64,000 bases of DNA from Lichenicola cladoniae (GCF_013201075.1 NZ_CP053708.1:1863501-1927500), one strand, 5' to 3'. Positions 26,186 through 34,109 are shown, counted from the stretch's first letter. A program made the numbers and translations. Notes: generated by a model not told the origin, from the sequence alone.

Positions 26186-27027
26186 GCGTAGGTCCTGCCG
26201 CGCAGCTCGTCGATCGGGATATGCCGTACAGCCGGTGGCCCGCGCATGCCGTCATCGAGAACGGCGAGCGCCATTTCGGTATCGATACCCGGCGCGTGCT
26301 CGAAAGGCGTGCAGATCGTATCGAAGTCGAGCGACGCGATCACGTTCCGGTAGCGGCACAGCTCGAGCGGTGTAAGCGGGATGTTCTTGTGGAATGCCTT
26401 GTGCGTCGAAACGGCCAGGCTTTCGCCGGCCTCGTTCTGATCGACCTTGAATGCATCCCCGCAGAACAGCATCCGGCGGGTAGGATCATGCAGCACCGAC
26501 TGGCCCTCGTAGTGACCACCGACCTGCCGCAGCGTCTGTCCGGTCGGGAGCACCAGCGCGTCGTCATACGGCCACGTGACGCGAAAGGCCTTGGTCAGCC
26601 ATAGATCCTCGCGCTGGATCGCGACGATCTCCGGGTCGAATTCCTGCTGCAACTGCCAGAGCGCGCCATATCCGTGCACGTGGCTGGCTGCAAGAATACG
26701 AATGCCGCCAAGACGCCTTATCTCGTCCAGCATCGCCGGCGTGTAGTAGGGTGCCGCCTCGAAGGCGATATTTCCCTCCGGATGCAGCAGCAGCCAGCCG
26801 GTGCCGTTCAGGCCGAACGGCGGAGACGTCGAGAACGCCACCACGTCGCGACCGATGGTGCGCCAGCGTCCCACCAGCCTGGACGCGACATCGGCTTCGC
26901 TTCGGAAATCCCAACCATTCTCGGGCAGGTCGTTGCGCGTGTCGGTGCAGACCGGGCAGTCCGGCGGCGTTGCGAAGTAGCGCTGCCAGTGTCCGCAATT
27001 CGAACATGCATAGTAGCTCAGGGGCAT
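26182..27027 (-). CDS. Metallo-beta-lactamase-fold protein with N-terminal zinc ribbon
   Basis: 281 residues from ATG 27027. The first 30 residues form a rubredoxin-like zinc ribbon with CxxC pairs C8/C11 and C24/C27. The rest is an MBL fold: GTGWLLLHPEGNIAFEAAPYY, SHVHGYGA at 115-122 where HxHxDH is expected, GGHYEGQSVL (H172), FCGDAFKVD (D191) and PFEHAPG near the end. The first metal motif keeps the two histidines but lacks the Asp-His pair, so the metal site is altered, perhaps mononuclear. It might be a hydrolase or a redox or metal-dependent enzyme on the cluster's intermediate. It overlaps YcaO (4 bases) and the dehydrogenase (10 bases). Confidence 0.85.
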   Translation of the reverse strand: MPLSYYACSNCGHWQRYFATPPDCPVCTDTRNDLPENGWDFRSEADVASRLVGRWRTIGRDVVAFSTSPPFGLNGTGWLLLHPEGNIAFEAAPYYTPAMLDEIRRLGGIRILAASHVHGYGALWQLQQEFDPEIVAIQREDLWLTKAFRVTWPYDDALVLPTGQTLRQVGGHYEGQSVLHDPTRRMLFCGDAFKVDQNEAGESLAVSTHKAFHKNIPLTPLELCRYRNVIASLDFDTICTPFEHAPGIDTEMALAVLDDGMRGPPAVRHIPIDELRGRTYA

Positions 27028-28022
27028 GCGGCACTCTCGTAGCATCGGTGGAGCAGGCGCATCGTGTGCAGGTCGCGCACGGCATCGAAGCTGTGCGCCG
27101 TGCCTCGAACCGCATCCGAGAACGCCGCCATCTGTCGCGTGAAGGGCGAGACATCGAGGTCGGACACCGGAAGCGCCGACCGGGAGCCGGTATCGGCATC
27201 GATGAACGTGACGCAACCACCCGCGTCCTGGCCCATGGTGTTCTCGGCCACGAACATTCCGGCGGTACCGACGATCTCGAGCCGGCGCCGTGGCAGCGCG
27301 TCCGGGTGGTTGTACGCAACCGACAACGAGACCAGCACGCCGGACCCGGTCGACCCGACCACGACCGCCCCGTCATCGACCGGATAATCATGCACGCGCC
27401 GTTGCGTCATCGCGGTGATCGAGCAGATCGGCTCGTCGAGCAGGAAATCCACGAGATCTATCCCGTGCGGCGCGAGGTCCATCAGCGCCCCGCCACCGGC
27501 GCGTGCCTGGTCGATCCGCCAGTTGTCGACGCCACCGTTCGGCGACCAGTCCGCAGGCAGCCAGCAGGCATAGGTGATGCGGATCGCGGTCACCTGGCCG
27601 ACGCGTCCGGACCGGAGCGCGTCGCGGATCGCACGGTGCGCGGGATGATGCCGCTGGTCGAACGCCGTGCCGTAGAGAACGCCGGCCCGGGCCACCGAAA
27701 CAGCCATGGCTTCCGCCTGCTCCAGCGTCGCCGCCATCGGCTTCTCGCACAGCACCGGCTTGCCGGCCGCCGCGGCAGCGCCGACCACGGCACCGTGGGA
27801 CCAGTTCGGCGTGGCGACATACACGGCGTCGACCGCCGGATCGGCCAGGAATGCATCGAGCGTCTCGTGCCAGTTGGCTCCGGACCGGCGCACGGCATCC
27901 GCGGCACCCGCGCCGGTATCGTGCACCGCGACCAGCCGATGGCCGGCGGCGATGATTGCCGGCATCGCAAAATCCTGCGCCACCCAGCCGAACCCGACGA
28001 TGCCCCATCCGACCTGACGCAT
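27018..28022 (-). CDS. Gfo/Idh/MocA-family NAD(P)-dependent oxidoreductase
   Basis: 334 residues from ATG 28022. The Rossmann motif GWGIVGFGWVAQDFAMPAI is at the N-terminus. ATPNWSHGAVVGAAAAAGKPVLCEKPMAATLEQAEAM contains the conserved EKP lysine (about residue 94), and GGGALMDLAPHGIDLVDFLL supplies the active-site Asp and His. It is a cytosolic dehydrogenase of a sugar, amino-sugar or cyclitol. It belongs to the YcaO cluster, with its start overlapping the methyltransferase stop and its end overlapping the MBL gene by ten bases. It is the third Gfo/Idh protein in this window but is in a separate operon from the other two. Confidence 0.9.
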   Translation of the reverse strand: MRQVGWGIVGFGWVAQDFAMPAIIAAGHRLVAVHDTGAGAADAVRRSGANWHETLDAFLADPAVDAVYVATPNWSHGAVVGAAAAAGKPVLCEKPMAATLEQAEAMAVSVARAGVLYGTAFDQRHHPAHRAIRDALRSGRVGQVTAIRITYACWLPADWSPNGGVDNWRIDQARAGGGALMDLAPHGIDLVDFLLDEPICSITAMTQRRVHDYPVDDGAVVVGSTGSGVLVSLSVAYNHPDALPRRRLEIVGTAGMFVAENTMGQDAGGCVTFIDADTGSRSALPVSDLDVSPFTRQMAAFSDAVRGTAHSFDAVRDLHTMRLLHRCYESAACP

Positions 28023-29149
28023 TACCAGCGCTCCGGCAGGTCGAGCAGTTCGCGGCGCCTTGCCCAGGACCGGGTCGCCTCGTCGAGCCTGGCGCGCGGC
28101 GGGCAGGGCGACCGCAGCGGGTAGGTGGCCCGTGGCCCGTATTCGGCCTCGTATCGTGGCGACGGCCACGTCACCGCCCCATCGGCGCGGTACAGGGGGT
28201 TGCGGCGAAGCTCCGCGCCTTCCGATGGCACCGTCAGCAGGCCGACCGCTGCCGAGCCGGGCCGACCGCGCATCACCGCGAATGCCTCGACGGTCTCGAG
28301 TTCGGTCGGCTGCACACTGCGTGGCTGCCGTCCATCCGCGGCGGCCACGGTCAGCTCCGCGTCGTCGTAGAAGGTGCCGTCCGCGAATAGGGCCACCAGC
28401 TGATCGACCGTGATCGCCGATCCCGCCGACAGGTTCGGCCAGTTCCGGTTATGGATATGCCCGACCAGCAGCGTGCCAGCATCTGCCAGCGCGCTCAGCC
28501 GATCCAGGATCTCCTGCTTCGGCTCCAGGAAATAGAACGCGTCGTGACAGCACACGAGATCGAAGCGCTGGCTGCCGACCGGCCATGGGCTTCCTGCATC
28601 GAAACAGACCAACTCGCTCGCCGGCGAAACGAACTGGCGCGCCAGCCACAACTTGGCGAACACGATATCCGCTCCGGTCGTGCGGACGCCATGCTGGGAG
28701 AGGGCGCGCAGATGATGACCGATCCCACAGGCGAGTTCGAAAGCCGATCGCGGCGACGACCAATGCGCCTCGACCAGCGACAGACCGGCAATGAAGCTCG
28801 GATCGCTCCACCGGTGCGCGAAATAATCGGCGACCGGGCCCCAGCTCAGCAGTGCCATCGCCTCGCGCAACGTCAGCGTCGCCCGATCCCGCACCAGCCG
28901 ACGCAACGCGTCCGGCTCGGCCACCGGACCGGTCCACCACGCATCCTGGTCGGCAAGCAGCAGCACCAGCGCCTCGTCGGCCCGGCCGGCATCGAGTTCA
29001 GCCAGCACCGCGGACACCAGGGCGTCCCGTCCGGTACGCAGGTATGGGATCCCTTCCACCACCGGCCATCGCGACGTGCCATCGGAGACGGAATGGGCAC
29101 TGTCCGCCCGTAATGCGAGACCGGTGACCGGCGAGAGCAGGTCCATCAT
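28022..29149 (-). CDS. Class I SAM-dependent methyltransferase with N-terminal Trm112-like segment
   Basis: 375 residues. The N-terminus (LLSPVTGLALRADS...RWPVVEGIPYLRTG) resembles the small Trm112/zinc-ribbon-like module often fused to methyltransferases, but lacks its cysteines. Motif I of the Rossmann-like domain is FELACGIGHHLRAL (about residues 139-152), followed by TTGADIVFAKLWLARQ (motif II acidic residue) and RFDLVCCHDAFYFL (motif IV). Residues after about 250 form an uncharacterised C-terminal extension. ATG 29149 overlaps the stop of the HD-like gene, and a second ATG follows directly. It may be an O-, N- or C-methyltransferase acting on the cluster product. Confidence 0.85.
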   Translation of the reverse strand: MMDLLSPVTGLALRADSAHSVSDGTSRWPVVEGIPYLRTGRDALVSAVLAELDAGRADEALVLLLADQDAWWTGPVAEPDALRRLVRDRATLTLREAMALLSWGPVADYFAHRWSDPSFIAGLSLVEAHWSSPRSAFELACGIGHHLRALSQHGVRTTGADIVFAKLWLARQFVSPASELVCFDAGSPWPVGSQRFDLVCCHDAFYFLEPKQEILDRLSALADAGTLLVGHIHNRNWPNLSAGSAITVDQLVALFADGTFYDDAELTVAAADGRQPRSVQPTELETVEAFAVMRGRPGSAAVGLLTVPSEGAELRRNPLYRADGAVTWPSPRYEAEYGPRATYPLRSPCPPRARLDEATRSWARRRELLDLPERW

Positions 29150-30048
29150 GCGAGCAGACCGGCTTCCCGTAGCAAATCATCCTGGAACATCTTGACCGGG
29201 CCTGCATGAACCAGCGCCATGTCGTTCAGCACGAAATCCAGCGTGACTTGGCCCGGACGCAGATGCTGGTCGATTTGCCAGACGCGATCGAGAGTGTCGG
29301 CAGCGTGGAACGCGCGGCCCTCGGGAGAAGCCACGTCGGGAAGGATCCGGCGCGCCACGCGCACTTTTTCGGCCAGTGCCGCAGGCAACTGGTCGAGGCA
29401 TAGCGTTGTGGCACGCTGCATCAGCGGTTCCAGATGTTCCCCGAGCAGCATTTCGCCGCTGAACCCGGAGTCCGGCATGAACGCGTTGTGCAGATGATGC
29501 GACATCGATGCCAGCCACACGGTCGCCGGGTCTGCGCCGTAAGCCGGGGCCAGGAGAACACCATATAGGGCAACGATCGCGCAGTGCTCGGCATGATTCT
29601 CTGCCGGCTCGAACAGGAGCCGCTGCAATCCGGGACAGGTGACCCCGGCTCGAGGCTGGGATGCGAGCCGGTCGACGAAGTCACTGTCCCGGGTCTCATG
29701 GTCTGCCTGCGGCTCTACGCTTGCCACCATCGAAACGATCGCCCCGGGCAATCCGGCGGACATGTCCGCCACGCCCGAACGCTGCACCGCAATGGCCTCG
29801 GAAACCCTTAAACCGAGTGCGACGAGAGTCTCGATATCAAGGTCACCGAGCCGCGACGCGGCGAGTAGCTTGAAGACGCTTTCCCGCATCGCCTGATCTA
29901 TGGAGCGACCGCCGACAAGCAGCCGCCAATCCCGCCGGAATGCACGCTCGGCAATCGATCCCGAGCGTCTCGCTGTCCGCACCCGCTTGAGCTCACCTAG
30001 TTCCCGTAGCGTCGTGAGCAGGCCGGGACGGATTAATGCATCGGTCAA
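29146..30048 (-). CDS. HD-domain-like protein with altered metal motif, first gene of the YcaO cluster
   Basis: 300 residues from a TTG at 30048 preceded by an excellent ribosome-binding site (GGGAGG, 30054-30059). The middle resembles HD-fold phosphohydrolases and oxygenases: ENHAEHCAIVALYGVLLAPAYG (residues 150-171) aligns with the ExxxEHS helix, SHHLHNAF (183-190) sits where the LLHDLxE motif is expected, and AADTLDRV (D251) fits the last metal-ligand helix. The central HD doublet is therefore HH-x-H, so a normal di-metal site is not guaranteed. The N-terminal 130 residues are unrecognised helices. It could be a degenerate HD enzyme, an MIOX-like oxygenase relative or a binding protein. 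The start overlaps nothing upstream, so the operon promoter must lie in 30049-30496. Confidence 0.7.
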   Translation of the reverse strand: MTDALIRPGLLTTLRELGELKRVRTARRSGSIAERAFRRDWRLLVGGRSIDQAMRESVFKLLAASRLGDLDIETLVALGLRVSEAIAVQRSGVADMSAGLPGAIVSMVASVEPQADHETRDSDFVDRLASQPRAGVTCPGLQRLLFEPAENHAEHCAIVALYGVLLAPAYGADPATVWLASMSHHLHNAFMPDSGFSGEMLLGEHLEPLMQRATTLCLDQLPAALAEKVRVARRILPDVASPEGRAFHAADTLDRVWQIDQHLRPGQVTLDFVLNDMALVHAGPVKMFQDDLLREAGLLA

Positions 30049-30496
30049 AAAACCTCCCGGGGCCCATATCCAGCACAGGTTGTCGAAATCGTTGAGCGGG
30101 GGAAAAGTTCCGTGAACAGCGCTGCCTCATTCGTTCACCTTGGTGTGGCGCGGAGTTCGGAACGTCATGACACGCAGTGGCAATCCTACCCTGCAGCTGG
30201 CATTCCGTTATGGCGGTTCGACACCACACCTCGCCGAACAGGATCAGGCAGGTCGCAAAAATTTGCACGCACAGACAGGTTGATTTTCTATCCAGGGTGA
30301 CAAGTCAAAGTATTCCGCGCACGGTCGAATTTTGTTCGAGCGTGTCGATCTGCTTGAACGCTACCGCCGCGATCGATCGTATTGTCAGGCAAGGTCGCGG
30401 CAAGTCCGAAGGCTGGATCATCAGGCACCACCGGCCCATGTTGTGAACGTGCGTCGAGCCGGCTGCATGGCGGTGCTCGAAATCCAGGAGGGATAC
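30049..30496. other. 448-bp intergenic region between divergent genes
   Basis: This gap separates the YcaO cluster (minus strand) from the small lipoprotein gene (plus strand) and should hold promoters for both. The sequence is slightly AT-richer than its neighbours (for example the AAAAATTTG run at about 30257). I saw no tRNA, no clear riboswitch fold, no long inverted repeat and no short ORF on the minus strand that looks like a cysteine/serine-rich RiPP precursor. The only firm site is the ribosome-binding site GGGAGG of the HD-like gene at 30054-30059. Confidence 0.5.
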
Positions 30497-30649
30497 ATGC
30501 TGGAAAGATTGATGCCGATCACGGCGATCCTGGTCACGCTGGCCGTGTCGGCCTGTGCTCCCGCCGAACGATCGGGAGCGAGCGATGGTCGCGGCGCAAG
30601 CGTGAGCGGGCCGTATATCGGCGGGGGAGGCGGCTATGGCGTCCACTGA
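30497..30649 (+). CDS. Small glycine-rich lipoprotein
   Basis: 50 residues, with a near-perfect ribosome-binding site (AGGAGGG at 30487-30492 region) ahead of ATG 30497. The sequence has a lipoprotein signal peptide with a hydrophobic stretch PITAILVTLAVSAC, with cysteine 20 as the lipidated residue. A short mature part follows, ending in a glycine run (PYIGGGGGYGVH). Function unknown; it looks like the many small lipoproteins of alphaproteobacteria. Its last 14 bases overlap the start of the DUF427 gene, which suggests co-translation. No match to a characterised protein is claimed. Confidence 0.75.
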   Translation: MLERLMPITAILVTLAVSACAPAERSGASDGRGASVSGPYIGGGGGYGVH

Positions 30650-31133
30650 GGATCTCCCTGCCGCTTCGGGCATCGAGGATGTCTGGACCTACCCCCGCCC
30701 GCCTGCGCTTCAGCGGGTCCCGCAGCGTGTGCGGATCATGTTCGGTGGACAGACCATTGCCCTGACCGATGCCGCATGGCGTGTGCTCGAGACGTCGCAT
30801 CCGCCGGTCTATTACCTGCCGCCGTCTGCATTCCCGGACGGCGTGCTGGAGCCGGCGCAGGGCACCAGCTTTTGTGAATGGAAGGGCCTGGCGCGATACT
30901 GGTCCGTTCGGTCGGGCAGCCAGTTCGCCGAGCGAGCCGGCTGGAGCTACCCCGAGCCCGACCCCGCCTATGCGGCCCTGCGCGATCATGTCGCCGTCTA
31001 TGCCGGTGCCATGCAGGCCTGCTTCGTCGGCGACGAGCAGGTGACGCCGCAGCCGGGCGGATTCTATGGCGGGTGGGTCACCCGTAACCTTAAGGGTCCG
31101 TTCAAGGGCGGGCCTGGCAGCATGGGCTGGTAG
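30636..31133 (+). CDS. DUF427-domain protein
   Basis: 165 residues. Two-strand pattern and signature of DUF427: VRIMFGGQTIALTDAAWRVLETSHPPVYYLPPSAF (about residues 33-67), then GTSFCEWKGLARYWSV (about 78-93) and a WSYPEPDPAYAALRDHVAVYAGAM helix. The proline- and glycine-rich ends (PQPGGFYGGWVTRNLKGPFKGGPG) are also typical. The domain's biochemical role is not established to my knowledge. ATG 30636 overlaps the lipoprotein gene, and the SDR gene follows after three bases, giving a three-gene operon. Confidence 0.88.
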   Translation: MASTEDLPAASGIEDVWTYPRPPALQRVPQRVRIMFGGQTIALTDAAWRVLETSHPPVYYLPPSAFPDGVLEPAQGTSFCEWKGLARYWSVRSGSQFAERAGWSYPEPDPAYAALRDHVAVYAGAMQACFVGDEQVTPQPGGFYGGWVTRNLKGPFKGGPGSMGW

Positions 31134-31136
31134 TCG

Positions 31137-31886
31137 ATGCGATCCTTCGAACCGGGTGGCAGTGCGGTCGTGGTCGGTGCCGGTGGTGGCATCGGCGCGG
31201 CGCTTGTTTCCGGATTGCTGCAGACCGAGGCGTTTTCCTCCGTCTGGGCGTTGTCGCGCGACGGCGATACCGGGCGCGACGGCAGGCTGCGGCGTGGCCG
31301 CATCGATGTCGGGGACGAACCCAGCATTGCGGCCGCATGCCTTTCCCTGTCGCTTGGGGTCGAACAGGGTGCCGGGCCGATCCGGCTGGTGATCGTGGCG
31401 ACGGGCATGCTGCACAGGCCGGGAATGCAGCCGGAGAAGACCTATCGGGCGCTCGATGCGGACGCGCTGATGCTGAGCTACCGGATCAACGCGATCGGGC
31501 CGGCACTGGTCGCCAAGCACATGCTGCCGTTGCTCGCCCGGCCCGGCCGAGCGGTATTCGCGGCGCTCTCGGCGCGGGTCGGGAGCATCGGCGACAACCG
31601 CACCGGTGGCTGGCACGGCTACCGGGCGTCGAAGGCGGCGCTCAACATGATCCTGCTGAACCTGGCGATCGAGACGCAGCGGCGTGCACCGGACACGCTT
31701 GTTGTCGGGCTGCATCCCGGCACCGTCGATAGCGGCTTGAGCCGGCCGTTCCAGCGCGGTGTCGCCGAAGATCGGCTGTTCACGCCCGCGCATTCGGCGG
31801 ACCGCCTGCTCGCGGTGATCGACGGACTGGGCGCCGGGGACAGCGGCCGGGTGCTGGACTGGTCGGGGCAGGTGGTCGTGCCCTGA
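31137..31886 (+). CDS. Short-chain dehydrogenase/reductase
   Basis: 249 residues. Classical SDR: nucleotide-binding motif VVGAGGGIGAALV (about residues 12-24, TGxxxGxG variant with alanine), catalytic serine in FAALSARVGSIGD (about 141-153), YRASKAALNMI (YxxxK, about 161-171) and the post-catalytic GLHPGTVDSGLSRPF (about 198-212). This resembles the C-factor/YbbO-like cluster of SDRs that lack a defined substrate. It lies three bases after the DUF427 gene, so co-transcription is likely. Confidence 0.9.
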   Translation: MRSFEPGGSAVVVGAGGGIGAALVSGLLQTEAFSSVWALSRDGDTGRDGRLRRGRIDVGDEPSIAAACLSLSLGVEQGAGPIRLVIVATGMLHRPGMQPEKTYRALDADALMLSYRINAIGPALVAKHMLPLLARPGRAVFAALSARVGSIGDNRTGGWHGYRASKAALNMILLNLAIETQRRAPDTLVVGLHPGTVDSGLSRPFQRGVAEDRLFTPAHSADRLLAVIDGLGAGDSGRVLDWSGQVVVP

Positions 31887-31895
31887 CCACGTAGC

Positions 31896-32528
31896 TTAGC
31901 CGGCGAGGGATGCCGCGATGTTCACACCAAGGGCTATCACCGCGGTGTTGAACAGGTAGGCCACCATCGAGTGCGCCAGCACCAGCTTGCGCATCGACGC
32001 CGTCTGTGTGGACACGTCGCTGACCTGACTGGCGACCGCAACGCAGAACGAGAAATACAGGAACTCCGACGAGTTCGGCCTGTCGTTGCCCGGGAAGATC
32101 AGGCCACCGCGCTGCCAGAACTCATGCGCGTAGTGTGTCGCGAAAATCGTGTGGATGAAGAACCAGGACAGCAGCACGGTGACGCCGCCGAGCCCCTCGA
32201 GGAAGCCGCCATGCGCCTTGCCGTGCGCGTGCGCCAACTCGAACACGATCGCGCCCAGCGACGCGACCGCAGCCACGATCGTGGCGCCGAGAATGCCCAG
32301 GCGTCCCTCATCGAGCAGGTCCGCGATGCGCTTGAGGCTTTCGGGCGTGGTGCGCCACATGATCGCCAGGAACACTGCGCCGTAGGCGACGATTCCGACA
32401 TCCCAGCCGATCAGTGCCGACGTGACCAGCCCCAGCCGCGTGCCGGCCAGCATCGCCACGAGTACGGCCACGCCCAGGCCGGTCATGAGCGAGGGGCGAT
32501 GTCGGAGAGGGTTGATGAAGTTCGGCAT
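31896..32528 (-). CDS. DUF1345 family integral membrane protein
   Basis: 210 residues. About five membrane segments: LMTGLGVAVLVAMLAGT, IGWDVGIVAYGAVFLAIMW, GATIVAAVASLGAIVFEL, TVLLSWFFIHTIFATHYAHEFW and LVLAHSMVAYLFNTAVIALGVNI. The central GGLIFPGNDRPNSSEFLYFSFCVAVASQVSDV is the family signature. Function is unknown. ATG 32528 begins the protein as in homologues. The gene is convergent with the SDR gene, only nine bases separating the stops. Confidence 0.88.
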   Translation of the reverse strand: MPNFINPLRHRPSLMTGLGVAVLVAMLAGTRLGLVTSALIGWDVGIVAYGAVFLAIMWRTTPESLKRIADLLDEGRLGILGATIVAAVASLGAIVFELAHAHGKAHGGFLEGLGGVTVLLSWFFIHTIFATHYAHEFWQRGGLIFPGNDRPNSSEFLYFSFCVAVASQVSDVSTQTASMRKLVLAHSMVAYLFNTAVIALGVNIAASLAG

Positions 32529-32760
32529 CTGGTTCCGTGCGTTGATGGGCGTTGGCGCGCCGGTGCGGCCCGCATGGGGCTAACGTCGGTTTGGCGATTG
32601 TATTTTCCGGCAGGGGCTTTATATTCGAGAAATCGGCTGTCTTTTCGGCCGGGAAGATACGATCCCTACGTAGTAACGCACGTCGACTTCAAAGTCTCCC
32701 AATCGGAAAGTGGAGTGGTCCACATCGTCGTGGATTGCAGGCCTATCAAGGAGACTTGCG

Positions 32761-32967
32761 ATGTCAACAGGTACAGTGAAGTGGTTCAACAGTCAGAAGG
32801 GCTATGGTTTCATCCAGCCCGACGATGGTTCGAAGGACATCTTCGTACACATTTCCGCCGTTGAGCGTGCAGGCCTGACCGGTCTGAACGAGGGTCAGAA
32901 GATCAGCTACGAGCTCGAGCGTGGCCAGCAGGGCAAGGTCTCTGCCGGAAACCTCCAGGCGAGCTGA
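32761..32967 (+). CDS. Cold-shock protein, CspA family
   Basis: 68 residues with RNP1 KGYGFI and RNP2 DIFVHI motifs in a single OB-fold. It binds single-stranded RNA/DNA and prevents secondary structure. AAGGAG sits at 32748-32753 before ATG 32761. The 232-base upstream region with no gene (32529-32760) is long enough for the structured 5' leader known from CspA-type mRNAs, though I cannot confirm the transcript start. A strong hairpin (32981-33006) follows the stop and precedes the gene at 33020. Confidence 0.95.
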   Translation: MSTGTVKWFNSQKGYGFIQPDDGSKDIFVHISAVERAGLTGLNEGQKISYELERGQQGKVSAGNLQAS

Positions 32968-32980
32968 TTTCGCTGGTTAA

Positions 32981-33006
32981 GACGGCCCCGCTTCGGTGGG
33001 GCCGTC
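32981..33006 (+). terminator. Strong GC hairpin with TTCG loop after the cold-shock gene
   Basis: GACGGCCCCGC (32981-32991) pairs with GTGGGGCCGTC (32996-33006), 11 base pairs including one G-T wobble, closed by a C(TTCG)G tetraloop. No T-tract follows, only GAAAGGAC that serves as the ribosome-binding site of the gene at 33020. It is either a terminator of the csp transcript or an internal stabilising or attenuating structure between the two genes. Confidence 0.65.
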
Positions 33007-33019
33007 GAAAGGACTCGTC

Positions 33020-33217
33020 ATGAGTATGCCGAAGTTCGGGATCGGCGACCGCGTCTCGTTTGTTCCCGGCAAGTATGACAACAACATCACGCGTGGCGTC
33101 TATACAGTCGTTCGTGCCATGCCCGTCACCAATCAAGGCTATCAATACCGGGTCAAAAGCCTGCGTGACAGCCATGAGCGGGTGATCGACGAAGTTCAGC
33201 TCGCGTCTGCGTCCTGA
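33020..33217 (+). CDS. Small conserved alphaproteobacterial protein
   Basis: 65 residues from ATG 33020, with AAAGGA eight to ten bases upstream. The sequence has a short beta-rich pattern: FGIGDRVSFVPGKYDN, GVYTVVRAMPV, YQYRVKSLRDSHERVIDEVQL. Proteins of this pattern (GDRVxFxPG...YTVxRxxP...YRVKS..D.HERV) recur in alphaproteobacteria and I know of no assigned function. It looks like a single SH3-like or KOW-like barrel, suggesting a nucleic-acid or ribosome-associated role, but this is a guess. It lies 52 bases after the cold-shock gene. Confidence 0.8.
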   Translation: MSMPKFGIGDRVSFVPGKYDNNITRGVYTVVRAMPVTNQGYQYRVKSLRDSHERVIDEVQLASAS

Positions 33218-33323
33218 AACTGCGGCCTTGCCTGAAGATCGGGCCGTAGAAACGGGAGAAGCGGTGTCCGGTGACGGTTCCGTCGATCCTGTCGCCGATC
33301 GAAGCCCTCGCAATCCTCGCCAT

Positions 33324-33965
33324 ATGAACTTCCCGACCTATCGCGACGACGAAGCGGCAGCAGACCGCGCGATCCACATCGTCGGCCTGATCGTGGCGTT
33401 CGGCGGCCTGTCCTGGTTGCTCGCCCGCAGCCTTCCCAACACGAATGTCGCCGGGGCCGTAGCGCTCATCGTCTACGCCGTTGGCGTGCTCTGCATGCTC
33501 GGAGCGTCGGCCGCCTACAATCTGTGCCCGCCGAGTCCCCTCAAGGCGACCCTGTGCCTGGTCGACCGATCGATGATCTTCGTGATGATCGCCGGCAGCT
33601 ACGCGCCGTACGCCCTGCACGCGCTCCCGCCCAACATCGGCCTGCCGCTGTTCATCGTCGTCTGGACACTGGCCCTGGTCGGGGTGGTGCTGACCCTGTT
33701 CTGGTTCGAGCGGTTCCAGAAGGTGTCGCTCTGGCTGTATCTCGGCATGGGCTGGCTGCTGGTCGCCGTGCTCCGACCGCTGATCGCCTGGCTGCCCCCA
33801 ACGGTGCTGTATCTGCTGCTTGGCGGCGGCCTGACCTATTCGCTCGGCACCGTGTTCCACAGTTGGGAGCGGCTCCGGTTCCACAACGCGATCTGGCATC
33901 TCCTGGTACTGGTGGCGGTGCTGACGCATCTGGCTGCGATCATGCTGATTTTCACACCGCATTAA
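33324..33965 (+). CDS. Hemolysin III / YqfA-type membrane protein
   Basis: 213 residues from ATG 33324. Seven membrane segments of the PAQR-like hemolysin III family. MNFPTYRDDEAAADRAIHIVGLIVAFGGL at the N-terminus carries the conserved D/H of the first segment. SAAYNLCPPSPLKATLCLVDRSMIFVMIAGSYAPYA (conserved S-A-Y-N, D, Y) follows, and VFHSWERLRFHNAIWHLLVLVAVLTHLAAIM holds the conserved histidines. A TTG at 33228 would extend the protein by 32 unconserved residues and lacks a ribosome-binding site. Family function is uncertain; the histidine/aspartate residues suggest a metal-dependent membrane hydrolase. Confidence 0.88.
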   Translation: MNFPTYRDDEAAADRAIHIVGLIVAFGGLSWLLARSLPNTNVAGAVALIVYAVGVLCMLGASAAYNLCPPSPLKATLCLVDRSMIFVMIAGSYAPYALHALPPNIGLPLFIVVWTLALVGVVLTLFWFERFQKVSLWLYLGMGWLLVAVLRPLIAWLPPTVLYLLLGGGLTYSLGTVFHSWERLRFHNAIWHLLVLVAVLTHLAAIMLIFTPH

Positions 33966-34109
33966 CGCATAGTCTCGCAATCACCCCGACCGACCAAAAA
34001 CCTTAACAAAACCTCGATAGTCGATTTCGACAAACTGTTTCAAAAGAACCACCGGCAGCAACGATGCGGCGCCAGAATTAACAGATCCAACCTGCGGTGG
34101 TGAGACGAC

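Noticed and set aside
29993-30268. 91-codon minus-strand ORF with several cysteines, considered as a RiPP precursor for the YcaO
   Set aside because: It overlaps the start of the HD-like gene in another frame, lacks a ribosome-binding site, and has no core-like repeat or leader motif.
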